Assembly (NCBI GenBank): GCA_016192145.1
Contig: JACPUT010000002.1
Coordinates: forward strand, 1 to 64,000
Origin: Acidobacteriota bacterium
Lineage (GTDB): Bacteria > Acidobacteriota > Holophagae > Holophagales > Holophagaceae
Length of the DNA: 64,000 nt
Direction of reading: 5' to 3'
The notes below the pieces were generated by a model that saw only the letters and a list, made by a program, of their open reading frames with translations, had not been told where the DNA came from and made no database searches. Positions 56,616-64,000 of this stretch are shown here, in pieces. The translations under genes were made by a program, and so were the position numbers. Within the stretch, counting starts at the first letter, position 1, and every line of letters begins with the position of its first letter.

Positions 56616-57965
56616 ATGAGCAAACTCTCCCAGCTGTGGAACAACCCGGAGCTGCGCAAGCGGCTCCTCTTCACCCTCGCCATGCTGGTGATCTACCGGT
56701 TGGGCGTGCACGTCTCCGTGCCCGGGGTGAATGCGCAGAATCTGGTCACCGCCCTGAAAGACGGCGGTGGCCAGTTCTTCGATGTGGTGGATCTCTTCTC
56801 CGGCGGCGCTTTCAAGAAGTTCAGCGTCTTCGCGCTTGGCATCACTCCGTACATCACGGCCAGCATCGTGCTGCAGCTGATGGGCGCGGTGGTCCCCCAG
56901 CTCGAGAACCTGCAGAAGAAGGAAGGCGAAGCTGGTCGCCAGAAGATCAACCAGTGGACCCGCTACCTGACCGTCGTCCTAGCCTTCGTCCAGGGCATGG
57001 GCATGGCGTCCCTGGCGCTGAGCATGAACCGGCCCGGTCTCGAGGTGGTCAGCCATCCCGAGAACTTCCGGCTCATGGCGGCCTTCACCCTCACCGTCGG
57101 CACCGTCTTCGTCATGTGGATCGGTGAGCAGATCACGGAACGCGGCTTCGGCAACGGAACCAGCCTTCTGATCTTCGCGGGCATCGTGGCCGGTCTTCCT
57201 TCGGCCGTGATGACCATGGGAACGATGTTCCTCAAGGCCCTCAAGTCCGATCCGACCGTGCCTCCCCCGGGCATCTTCATCCTCCTCATCGCGGCCATGA
57301 TCGCCGTGGTGCTCGTGGTGGTCCTCGTGGAGAACGCCTACCGGCGGATTCCCATCCACTACGCCCGCCGCGCCGACAGCGCCGGAATGAGCAGCCAGCG
57401 CAGTTCCTACCTTCCGCTCAAGCTGAACACCAGCGGCGTGATGCCGGTGATCTTCGCATCCAGCGTCATCTTCTTCCCAGCGACCATCGCCCAGTTCACC
57501 AAGTGGGAATGGCTCGGGAAGGCCGCCAGCTGGATCAACCCCCAGGCGCACTTCTGGGTCTACACGCCCGTCTTCGTGGGCGTGGTGATCTTCTTCGCGT
57601 TCTTCTACACCTCCATCGTGTTCAACCCCGATGAGACGGCGGAGAACATGAAGAAGTCCGGTGGTTACATCCCCGGCATCCGGCCCGGCAAGGAGACGTC
57701 CGTCTACATGGACGGCATCCTCTCCAAGCTGACCTTCGCCGGCGCCGTGTACCTCGCCGTCGTGAGCCTCGTGCCCCTCGTCATCCTGAACAACATCCAG
57801 GGCCTCAACTTCTACTTCGGCGGCACCAGCCTGCTGATCGTGGTGGGCGTGGCCATGGATACCGTGGCGCAGCTGGAGTCCTACCAGGTCATGCGCTCCT
57901 ATGACGGCTTCATGGAACGGGGCCGCGTTCGCGGTCGCTCCCGCCGTCCCGGGGTGCCTGCGTGA
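56616..57965 (+). CDS. secY: Protein translocase subunit SecY
   Basis: Core channel of the SecYEG translocon in the inner membrane. The 449-aa protein has ten hydrophobic segments. It begins SKLSQLWNNPELRKRLLFTL, with DLFSGGAFKKFSVFALGITP (plug region) and LNTSGVMPVIFASSVIFFP. It ends [17 protein letters not shown], a slightly basic tail. The TGA overlaps the adk GTG (GTGA). Confidence 0.97.
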   Translation: MSKLSQLWNNPELRKRLLFTLAMLVIYRLGVHVSVPGVNAQNLVTALKDGGGQFFDVVDLFSGGAFKKFSVFALGITPYITASIVLQLMGAVVPQLENLQKKEGEAGRQKINQWTRYLTVVLAFVQGMGMASLALSMNRPGLEVVSHPENFRLMAAFTLTVGTVFVMWIGEQITERGFGNGTSLLIFAGIVAGLPSAVMTMGTMFLKALKSDPTVPPPGIFILLIAAMIAVVLVVVLVENAYRRIPIHYARRADSAGMSSQRSSYLPLKLNTSGVMPVIFASSVIFFPATIAQFTKWEWLGKAASWINPQAHFWVYTPVFVGVVIFFAFFYTSIVFNPDETAENMKKSGGYIPGIRPGKETSVYMDGILSKLTFAGAVYLAVVSLVPLVILNNIQGLNFYFGGTSLLIVVGVAMDTVAQLESYQVMRSYDGFMERGRVRGRSRRPGVPA

Positions 57966-58621
57966 CGAACAAGGTCCACATCCTCCTCGGCGCCCCCGGC
58001 TCCGGCAAGGGGACCCAGGCCAAGCGCCTGGTGGAAACGTTTCGTTTGACTCACCTGTCCACAGGTGACATTCTGAGAGATGCCGTTTCGAAAGAGACGG
58101 AACTCGGCCTTAGGGTCAAAAACCTCATGGCCGAGGGTAAACTGGTGGACGACGACACCGTCAATGGCCTTGTCTTCGCGCGGCTGCAAGACGAGAACCA
58201 AGACGTGTTGTTCGACGGCTACCCCCGAACCCAAAACCAAGCTCAATCCTTGCAGGACTTCCTCTCCCAAAAGGGTATCGAGCTGGGCACGGTGGCAGAC
58301 GTTCACGTTCCCCAGGCTGTTCTGGAGGCCCGCGTGGTGGGCCGTCGCGTGTGTTCCAACAACACCTGCGGCGCCATCTATCACGTGGAAAACAAGCCTT
58401 CGAAGCAGCAGGGTGTGTGCGATTTGTGCGGCAGTCCGCTGAAGCACCGATCGGATGACACCTCCGAGGCCTTCCGAGCCCGGATGGGCGAGTTCAACTC
58501 GACCTTCCAGCCTCTTCTGGCCTTCTACAAGGACCGGCTCACCTTCCGGAGTGTCGATGGAAATCGCGCCCCAGATGAAGTGTTTGCCACCCTCGAGACC
58601 CACTTCAAGGAGAACGCTTGA
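57962..58621 (+). CDS. adk: Adenylate kinase, zinc-LID type
   Basis: Interconverts ATP + AMP and 2 ADP. The start is GTG 57962, overlapping secY. The 219-aa protein has [11 protein letters not shown] (P-loop) and [10 protein letters not shown]. The LID domain has four Cys ([20 protein letters not shown]), fitting a zinc-stabilised LID. map, often found next to adk, is absent. TTG start of infA overlaps its stop. Confidence 0.95.
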   Translation: MTNKVHILLGAPGSGKGTQAKRLVETFRLTHLSTGDILRDAVSKETELGLRVKNLMAEGKLVDDDTVNGLVFARLQDENQDVLFDGYPRTQNQAQSLQDFLSQKGIELGTVADVHVPQAVLEARVVGRRVCSNNTCGAIYHVENKPSKQQGVCDLCGSPLKHRSDDTSEAFRARMGEFNSTFQPLLAFYKDRLTFRSVDGNRAPDEVFATLETHFKENA

Positions 58622-58836
58622 GTAAGGAAGAAGCCATTGAGCTCGAAGCCACAGTGGTGGAAGCCCTGCCGAACGCGGTCTTCAAAGTAGAACTCGAGAA
58701 CAAGCACCAGGTGTTGGCCCACATCAGCGGCAAGATGCGGAAGAACTTCATCCGCATCCTCCCCGGTGATCGGGTCCTCGTCGAGGTGACACCCTACGAT
58801 CTGTCCCGTGGACGCATCATTTACCGATTCAAGTAA
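58618..58836 (+). CDS. infA: Translation initiation factor IF-1
   Basis: The 72-aa OB-fold protein begins with TTG ([19 protein letters not shown]), followed by [20 protein letters not shown] and [22 protein letters not shown] overlaps the adk stop (TTGA), and AGGAG lies 6 nt upstream. IF-1 occupies the 30S A site during initiation. Confidence 0.95.
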   Translation: MSKEEAIELEATVVEALPNAVFKVELENKHQVLAHISGKMRKNFIRILPGDRVLVEVTPYDLSRGRIIYRFK

Positions 58837-58848
58837 CGAGAGGATCCC

Positions 58849-58965
58849 ATGAAGGTACGGCCTTCCATCAAGAAGCTGTGCGAGCACTGCAAGGTGGTCC
58901 GCCGTGAAGGCGTGATTCGGGTCATCTGCAAGAAGAACCCCAAGCACAAGCAGCGACAGGGCTAA
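58849..58965 (+). CDS. rpmJ: 50S ribosomal protein L36, zinc-binding type
   Basis: This 38-aa gene reads [20 protein letters not shown] through a final KHKQRQG. Cys11, Cys14, Cys27 and His33 form the zinc site of the C+ type. It lies 12 nt after infA with GAGAGGATCC as the ribosome site, and 11 nt before rpsM, the usual position at the end of the spc operon. Confidence 0.96.
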   Translation: MKVRPSIKKLCEHCKVVRREGVIRVICKKNPKHKQRQG

Positions 58966-58976
58966 GGAGCACACGC

Positions 58977-59345
58977 ATGGCACGCATCGCTGGTATTGAT
59001 CTGCCCATCGGAAAGCGCGTCGAGATCGCGCTGACCTACATTTACGGTATCGGCCACCACAAGGCCCATACCATCCTCGACCGCGCCAAGGTGAGCTACG
59101 CCACCAAGGTCCGCGACCTCACCGAGGACGAAGTCAACCGCATCCGCCGCGTCATCACCGCCGAAGAGACCGTGGAGGGTGACCTCCGCCGCAACATCGG
59201 CCTCGACATCAAGCGGCTCATGGACATCGGCTGCTACCGTGGCCTGCGCCACCGCAAGGGTCTCCCCTGCCGCGGTCAGCGCACCCACACCAACGCCCGC
59301 ACCCGCAAGGGCAAGCGGAAGACCATCGCTGGCAAGAAGAAGTGA
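58977..59345 (+). CDS. rpsM: 30S ribosomal protein S13
   Basis: S13 contacts tRNAs and the B1 bridge. The 122-aa protein begins [20 protein letters not shown] with [14 protein letters not shown] and [20 protein letters not shown]. It ends [16 protein letters not shown] precedes the ATG. First gene of the alpha operon. Confidence 0.97.
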   Translation: MARIAGIDLPIGKRVEIALTYIYGIGHHKAHTILDRAKVSYATKVRDLTEDEVNRIRRVITAEETVEGDLRRNIGLDIKRLMDIGCYRGLRHRKGLPCRGQRTHTNARTRKGKRKTIAGKKK

Positions 59346-59360
59346 GGGCTGAGGTAGATC

Positions 59361-59768
59361 ATGGCTAAGACCCAGACCAAGACCACCGGCAAGAAGGTGG
59401 TCAAGAAGAAAGAAAAGAAGAGCATCCCGCACGGGGTGGCTCACGTTCAGGCTAGCTTCAACAACACGATCATTTCGATCAGCGACCCCATGGGGAACAT
59501 GATCTCCTGGGCTTCCAGTGGCAATCAGAACTTCCGCGGCACGCGCAAGGGCACGCCCTTCGCCGCCCAGGTCGCTGCTGGTGTGGCCGCTGAAGCCGCC
59601 AAGGAGCACGGCGTGCGTTCTGTCGACGTGCGCGTGAAGGGCCCCGGCGCTGGCCGCGAGAGCGCGATTCGCGCCCTCAACGCCGCCGGTATCACGGTGA
59701 CCAGCATCCGCGACGTCACCCCCATCCCCCATAACGGTTGCCGCCCTCCCAAGCGGCGCCGGGTCTAA
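59361..59768 (+). CDS. rpsK: 30S ribosomal protein S11
   Basis: The 135-aa protein has a lysine-rich N-terminal tail, [20 protein letters not shown] and [20 protein letters not shown], ending in [13 protein letters not shown], the S11 signature at the mRNA exit platform. Confidence 0.97.
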   Translation: MAKTQTKTTGKKVVKKKEKKSIPHGVAHVQASFNNTIISISDPMGNMISWASSGNQNFRGTRKGTPFAAQVAAGVAAEAAKEHGVRSVDVRVKGPGAGRESAIRALNAAGITVTSIRDVTPIPHNGCRPPKRRRV

Positions 59769-59786
59769 GGCAGGAGGACGACAAAT

Positions 59787-60422
59787 ATGGCACGTTACAC
59801 GGACGCCGTCTGCCGACTCTGCCGGCGCGAAGGCATGAAACTCTACCTCAAGGGCGAGCGCTGCTTCAAAGAGAAGTGCTCGTTCGAAACCCGCAAGGGC
59901 AAGATCCCTGGCCAGCATGGTTCTGGCAAGAAGATCAAGAAGCCCACGGGCTACTCCCTCCAGCTGCGTGAAAAGCAGAAGGTCAAGCGCATCTACGGCG
60001 TTCTCGAGAAGCAGTTCCGCCACTACTTCGAGAAGGCCGACCAGAAGAAGGGCGTCACCGGCCACAACCTGCTCGGCTTCCTCGAGCAGCGGTTGGACAA
60101 CGTCATCTACCGCCTGGGCTTCGCTTCCAGCCGCGCCGCCGCCCGTCAGATGGTCATGCATGGCCACATCCTGGTGAACGGCAAGCGGGTGGACATCCCC
60201 TCCTTCCAGGTGAAGCCTGGTCTCAGCGTCGAGCTGGGCCGGCGCGCCAAGGAGAACGACACGGTCAAGGCCGCCGTGGAGACCGCCGCGGGTCGCGGCA
60301 TCCCCCAGTGGCTCTCCCTCGATGCAGCCGCTTTCAAGGGCCAGGTCGTCTCCGTCCCCTCTCGCGAGGACGTGACCCTGGACATCAACGAGCAGCTGAT
60401 CGTCGAACTCTACAGCAAGTAA
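59787..60422 (+). CDS. rpsD: 30S ribosomal protein S4, cysteine-type
   Basis: S4 nucleates 30S assembly and in E. coli represses the alpha operon. The 211-aa protein begins MARYTDAVCRLCRREGMKLY. Four N-terminal cysteines (C9, C12, C26, C31) match the zinc-binding form. The S4 RNA-binding domain follows (LDNVIYRLGFASSRAAARQM; HGHILVNGKRVDIPSFQVKP). Confidence 0.97.
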   Translation: MARYTDAVCRLCRREGMKLYLKGERCFKEKCSFETRKGKIPGQHGSGKKIKKPTGYSLQLREKQKVKRIYGVLEKQFRHYFEKADQKKGVTGHNLLGFLEQRLDNVIYRLGFASSRAAARQMVMHGHILVNGKRVDIPSFQVKPGLSVELGRRAKENDTVKAAVETAAGRGIPQWLSLDAAAFKGQVVSVPSREDVTLDINEQLIVELYSK

Positions 60423-60431
60423 GGGGGACGG

Positions 60432-61400
60432 ATGCTGAACCTCAGCGATTTCCAGCGACCGCGCTTTGCCGAAGTGAACCCGTCGAACGCGACGGATTCC
60501 TACGCGGAGTTCGTCGCATATCCCTTCGAGCGTGGCTTCGCCACGACCGTGGGACACAGCCTGCGCCGGGTGCTGCTCAGCAGCATCCAGGGCGGTGCCG
60601 TGACGAACGTCCGCATCAAGGGCGTTCAGCACGAGTTCACCACCCTGCCCGGGGTCTGGGAGGACATCACCCACATCCTCCTGAACCTGAAGGAAATCCC
60701 CTTCAAGCTGCACTCCACTGAACCCCAGATCGTGACCCTTCACGCCAAGGGCGAGGGTGTGGTCACCAGCGCTGCCATCCGCACCAACCAGAACGTGGAA
60801 GTCGTGGACCCCAACGTCCACATCGCCACCCTGGGCGAGGAAGGCGAGCTGGAGATTGAGCTGGTCGTGCGCATGGGCCGCGGTTTCACCACCGCCGACC
60901 AGAACCACGACGAGACTCTGGGCCATGGGTACATTCCCATGGATTCCAACCACAGCCCCATCATTCGCGCCAACTACCTCGTCGAGCCCGCTCGCGTCGG
61001 TCAGAGCACGGATTATGAAAAGCTCACCCTGCAGGTTTGGACGAACGGGACCGTGAACCCGAAGGAGGCCGTTTCCGACGCCGCCCTTGTGCTTCGCGAT
61101 CACTTCCTCGTCTTCGCCCGCCAGGATGAGGACTACGTGGAGACGGAGATGTCCGCCGTCACCACCGCCGAGGGCGGAAACGCCTGGCTCGGCAAGTCCG
61201 TGGAGGAGCTCGAGCTCTCCGTCCGCGCCAACAACTGCCTGCGGAACGCCAACATCACGACTATCGGCGAGCTGGTGCAGCGCACCGAGGCTGAGCTGAT
61301 GAAGACCAAGAACTTCGGCAAGAAGTCCCTCCAGGAGATCAAGGACGAGCTCGCTCGCATCGGCCTCTCCCTGGGTATGCGGCTCGAGCAGGAAGTCTAG
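60432..61400 (+). CDS. rpoA: RNA polymerase alpha subunit
   Basis: The 322-aa protein has the N-terminal dimerisation domain ([20 protein letters not shown]) and an insert domain. The C-terminal alphaCTD ([40 protein letters not shown]) binds upstream DNA and activators. It starts 9 nt after rpsD, with GGGGGACGG upstream. It is in its standard place between rpsD and rplQ. Confidence 0.97.
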   Translation: MLNLSDFQRPRFAEVNPSNATDSYAEFVAYPFERGFATTVGHSLRRVLLSSIQGGAVTNVRIKGVQHEFTTLPGVWEDITHILLNLKEIPFKLHSTEPQIVTLHAKGEGVVTSAAIRTNQNVEVVDPNVHIATLGEEGELEIELVVRMGRGFTTADQNHDETLGHGYIPMDSNHSPIIRANYLVEPARVGQSTDYEKLTLQVWTNGTVNPKEAVSDAALVLRDHFLVFARQDEDYVETEMSAVTTAEGGNAWLGKSVEELELSVRANNCLRNANITTIGELVQRTEAELMKTKNFGKKSLQEIKDELARIGLSLGMRLEQEV

Positions 61401-61408
61401 GAGCCACC

Positions 61409-61801
61409 ATGCGACACAACGTTGCCGGCAAGCGCCTGGGACGCAGCACCAACCAGCGCAAAGCCCTCATGAAGAACCTCGCGATCGCGCTCATCGAGCA
61501 CGAGCGCATCCAGACCACCCTGCCGAAGGCGAAGGAACTCCGCAAGTACGTGGAGCCCTTCATCACCCTCGCCAAGACCGACAATCTGGCGAACCGCCGT
61601 TTGGCCGTTTCCCGCCTCGGCAGCAAGACCGCCGCGGCGAAGCTGTTCAACGCCGACTTCCGGAAGCGTTTCGAAGGCCGCCCCGGCGGTTACACGCGCA
61701 TCCTGAAGATGGCCCACCGCCTCGGCGACGCGGCTGACGTCGCGCTCATCGAGTTCGTGGACTACACCCTGCCCGAGGCTTCCGCCGAGGCTGGGGAGTA
61801 G
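61409..61801 (+). CDS. rplQ: 50S ribosomal protein L17
   Basis: The 130-aa protein begins MRHNVAGKRLGRSTNQRKAL with ERIQTTLPKAKELRKYVEPF and GGYTRILKMAHRLGDAADVA. It is the last gene of the ribosomal superoperon and is followed by a strong terminator. Confidence 0.97.
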   Translation: MRHNVAGKRLGRSTNQRKALMKNLAIALIEHERIQTTLPKAKELRKYVEPFITLAKTDNLANRRLAVSRLGSKTAAAKLFNADFRKRFEGRPGGYTRILKMAHRLGDAADVALIEFVDYTLPEASAEAGE

Positions 61802-61831
61802 ATCGATCGCCGGGGCTTCCCGGCGTGGGAA

Positions 61832-61857
61832 AGGCGCTCCCTTGGGAGCGCCTTTTT
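61832..61857 (+). terminator. Terminator of the ribosomal superoperon
   Basis: The 9-bp GC-rich stem aggcgctcc/ggagcgcct has a CTTG loop and is followed by TTTTTG. It lies 30 nt after rplQ and should end the alpha-operon transcript. Confidence 0.92.
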
Positions 61858-61955
61858 GTAGGTGCCGAATCGTTCTATCCTGGAACCTGTCGGGGCGGTC
61901 GATCATCCTGAAAGCGGGGATGTGCCTTGAGTATGGAGTTGCTTTGTTCAATCAG

Positions 61956-63296
61956 ATGATCCTCAAACTCAATCCCCTGGCTGGGTTCGTCCGCGAAACC
62001 CGCAGGGCGGCGCTCGGTGCCGTGGTGCTCGGCTTGGCCTTCCTGGCCTGCGGAGGCGGTGGTTCCAGCGAATCGAACGAGGCTCCTTCCATCACCAGCC
62101 AACCCGTGGGCCTGAGCGTGCGGTCCACCCAGACGGCCACGTTCAGCGTCGGGGCCAAGGGGAAACCCGATCCCACCTTCCTGTGGCAGAAGGATGGAGT
62201 GGATATTCCCGGGGCCGTCGGCGCCACCTTGACCCTTTCCTCGACCAACCTCCTGGATGCCGGATCCTACCGGGTGGCCGTCAAAAACTCGCTGGGCACG
62301 GTGGTCAGTGATGCCGTGAACCTGGTCGTTCGCCCCACGCTGCTCTTCAACGCGCCCGCCGGGATGGCGGCCGGCATCGCCGGAACCACCTACCTTGCGA
62401 ACTCAGGGGACCACACGATCTGCACGATCCAGCCGAACGGGGTCGTCACCGTCCTCGCAGGCGCCTCGGGGGAACCCGGCCACCTGGATGCCACCGGGAC
62501 TAGCGCGCGCTTCAGGTGGCCGACGGGCCTGACCATCGACGGGGCCGGATCGCTCTATGTCGCCGATGGCAACAACACCATCCGGGTGGTCTCCCCCGCA
62601 GGTGTGGTGACGACCTTGGCGGGGAGCCCCGATCTGTCTGGATCGGCCGACGGCACGGGCAGTGCGGCCCGCTTCGGGAACCTGCTCCAGGGCTTGACCT
62701 GGGACGGCTCCGGCAATCTCCTCGTCGCGGACACCTACAACCACACCATCCGCAGGATCACACCCGCCGGGGTGGTGACGACGGTGGCCGGTCTCGCAGG
62801 GCAGCCCGGCGCCACGAACGGCGCCTTGGCGGCCGCGACCTTCAACAACCCCAGCGGGATCGCGGTGAACGCGGCGGGCACCATCTTCGTCGCGGATTAC
62901 GGCAACGATGCCATCCGCGCCATCACCTCGGGCGTGGTGTCCACCTTCGCGGGCATTGCGGGAACCACGGGCAGCGCCGATGGTTCCGCCACCGCCGCGA
63001 CCTTCAACCGACCCCACAGCATCGTGATCGACAGCCTCGGCCGCCTCTTCGTCTCGGATGCGCTGAACAACACCCTCCGCAAAGTGGAGACCAGCGGGAC
63101 CGTCACGACCTTCGCGGGAGTTGCTGGCAGTCTTGGCAATGTGGATGGAACCGCCACGGGCGCGAAGTTCAATCGCCCCACGAGCCTCCTCCTGCTGCCA
63201 GGTGACGGACTCCTCGTGTCGGACACGACGAACGGCCAAATCCGGCAAGTCACCTCGGCGGCCGTCGTGACCGCGCTCATCAAGACGGGGCCCTGA
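61956..63296 (+). CDS. NHL-repeat lipoprotein with an Ig-like domain
   Basis: The product from ATG 61956 is 446 aa. A lipoprotein signal (ALGAVVLGLAFLAC) is followed by a glycine-rich linker. An Ig-like domain comes next (APSITSQPVGLSVRSTQTAT; DAGSYRVAVKNSLGTVVSDA). About five NHL beta-propeller repeats with the core GVVTTLAG and YVADGNNTIRVV-like strands follow. It is probably exported and anchored, with a binding rather than enzymatic role. In-frame upstream ATGs at 61842 and 61920 exist, and no strong Shine-Dalgarno settles the start. The first overlaps the rplQ terminator. Confidence 0.85.
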   Translation: MILKLNPLAGFVRETRRAALGAVVLGLAFLACGGGGSSESNEAPSITSQPVGLSVRSTQTATFSVGAKGKPDPTFLWQKDGVDIPGAVGATLTLSSTNLLDAGSYRVAVKNSLGTVVSDAVNLVVRPTLLFNAPAGMAAGIAGTTYLANSGDHTICTIQPNGVVTVLAGASGEPGHLDATGTSARFRWPTGLTIDGAGSLYVADGNNTIRVVSPAGVVTTLAGSPDLSGSADGTGSAARFGNLLQGLTWDGSGNLLVADTYNHTIRRITPAGVVTTVAGLAGQPGATNGALAAATFNNPSGIAVNAAGTIFVADYGNDAIRAITSGVVSTFAGIAGTTGSADGSATAATFNRPHSIVIDSLGRLFVSDALNNTLRKVETSGTVTTFAGVAGSLGNVDGTATGAKFNRPTSLLLLPGDGLLVSDTTNGQIRQVTSAAVVTALIKTGP

Positions 63297-63323
63297 TCGG
63301 GTCCAAGCGGAATCCCGGATTGC

Positions 63324-63360
63324 ACGCAGGAGGCGCCCCCAGGGGCGCCTCCTGCGTTTC
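63324..63360 (+). terminator. Terminator after the NHL lipoprotein
   Basis: A near-perfect 16-bp stem (acgcaggaggcgcccc with its complement) with a two-base loop is followed by TTTC. It should end the lipoprotein transcript. The next 160 nt to 63519 hold a possible -10 (TATGCT at 63429) but no convincing -35. Confidence 0.8.
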
Positions 63361-63519
63361 AGCCGGCTGGTGGGGAATTCCCTGAGGTTGGATCTTGCCC
63401 AGGCTGGCGACCGACCCTCGGTGGAAGCTATGCTTTATCCCACTCGCCTCCTTTAAAAGCCAAGATCCACCGGAACTGGCGATTCGTCTCGAAGCCCTGT
63501 ACCCCCTGCGGAGTGGCCC

Positions 63520-64000
63520 ATGCCCCAAGATCTGTATCCCGTGAAGCCGCACATCGCGGAGCATGCCCACCTCAAGAGCATGGAGGAGTATCAGCGGCTC
63601 TACCGTCTCTCCCTCGACAATCCCGAGTGGTTCTGGGGAGAACAGGCCAAGAACCTCACCTGGTACCACCCCTGGAACCAGGTGTTCGACGCGGACTACC
63701 AGGAGGTGGACTTCGCCTGGTTTGGCGGGGGGCGCCTCAATGCCTGCTTCAATTGCGTGGACCGCCACCTGCCGGAGCGGGGCAACCAGACGGCCATCAT
63801 CTGGGCCCAGGATGAGCCCGGCGTCTACACCCACATCACCTACCGGGAACTGAAGCACCACGTCTGCCGCGTGGCGAACGTGCTGCTGGCCCACGGGGTG
63901 AAGAAGGGGGATCGGGTCTGCCTCTACCTCACGATGGTGCCGGACCTCGCCTACGCCATGCTGGCCTGCGCCCGCATCGGGGCCGTGCATTCCGTGGTCT
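63520..64000 (+). CDS. acs: Acetyl-coenzyme A synthetase, 5' part (cut by window edge)
   Basis: Activates acetate to acetyl-CoA through acetyl-AMP. The first 160 residues are in the window. They begin MPQDLYPVKPHIAEHAHLKS with YRLSLDNPEWFWGEQAKNLT, GGRLNACFNCVDRHLPERGN, AIIWAQDEPG and ITYRELKHHVCRVANVLLAH, then GDRVCLYLTMVPDLAYAMLA and CARIGAVHSVV, the standard Acs start. GGAG 7 nt before ATG 63520 supports the start. The adenylation motifs lie beyond the edge. Confidence 0.93.
   Translation, partial: MPQDLYPVKPHIAEHAHLKSMEEYQRLYRLSLDNPEWFWGEQAKNLTWYHPWNQVFDADYQEVDFAWFGGGRLNACFNCVDRHLPERGNQTAIIWAQDEPGVYTHITYRELKHHVCRVANVLLAHGVKKGDRVCLYLTMVPDLAYAMLACARIGAVHSVV

Overview
The window is a GC-rich (roughly two-thirds G+C) bacterial chromosome segment, densely coded and mostly housekeeping. 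The organism is a diderm: it encodes an LpxL-type lipid A acyltransferase, a heptose-1-phosphate adenylyltransferase and two outer-membrane beta-barrel proteins. Protein style, gene order and the mix of class II DAHP synthase, zinc-type S14 and large hybrid HDxNN histidine kinases suggest Acidobacteriota, perhaps Holophagae (Geothrix-like). That placement is inference from the sequence, not a database result.

Layout. 1-490: the end of an rRNA operon (5S rRNA plus terminator), then two tandem structured repeats ahead of thrS. 490-9540: translation and RNA genes (thrS, infC with an ATT start, rpmI, rplT, pheS, a short pheT lacking its OB-fold domain, a coiled-coil ORF coupled to zapA, a candidate 6S RNA, rny), interrupted by an inverted-repeat element after pheT. 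9540-17200: two large hybrid histidine kinases, two small DUF proteins and a broken CPBP protease gene. 17185-22420: alaS and purH on the minus strand, separated by a GxxExxY gene flanked by 29-bp inverted repeats. 22420-33100: a mixed stretch with an orphan short NuoG-like protein, a DUF393 protein, a lipoprotein peptidase, a YiiX-like hydrolase, lpxL, rsgA without its zinc knuckle, an EF-P paralogue, a Ser/Thr kinase, a CPBP protease, a three-copy 63-bp tandem repeat, a thioesterase and an unknown protein. 33100-43750: a secreted ankyrin-repeat pair, class II DAHP synthase, a two-component system, nadA, paired outer-membrane proteins, rfaE2 and an FmdB protein. 43770-61860: the complete str-S10-spc-alpha ribosomal superoperon (rpsL to rplQ), with good promoters before rpsL and rpsJ and a strong terminator after rplQ. 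tuf is absent between fusA and rpsJ, and map is absent between adk and infA. 61860-64000: an NHL-repeat lipoprotein and the start of acetyl-CoA synthetase.

Most genes form short coupled runs with ATGA, TGATG or GTGA overlaps. The unusual content lies mainly between genes, where several unrelated-looking palindromic elements occur (231-438, 6783-7057, 9536-9592, 21941-22027, 31748-31936, 52943-53021). No CRISPR array, complete insertion sequence, prophage or tRNA gene was seen. No complete new multi-gene defence or biosynthetic system is evident. The best candidates for undescribed biology are the covarying hairpin repeats before thrS, the REPIN-like elements, and the purH-alaS GxxExxY cassette.
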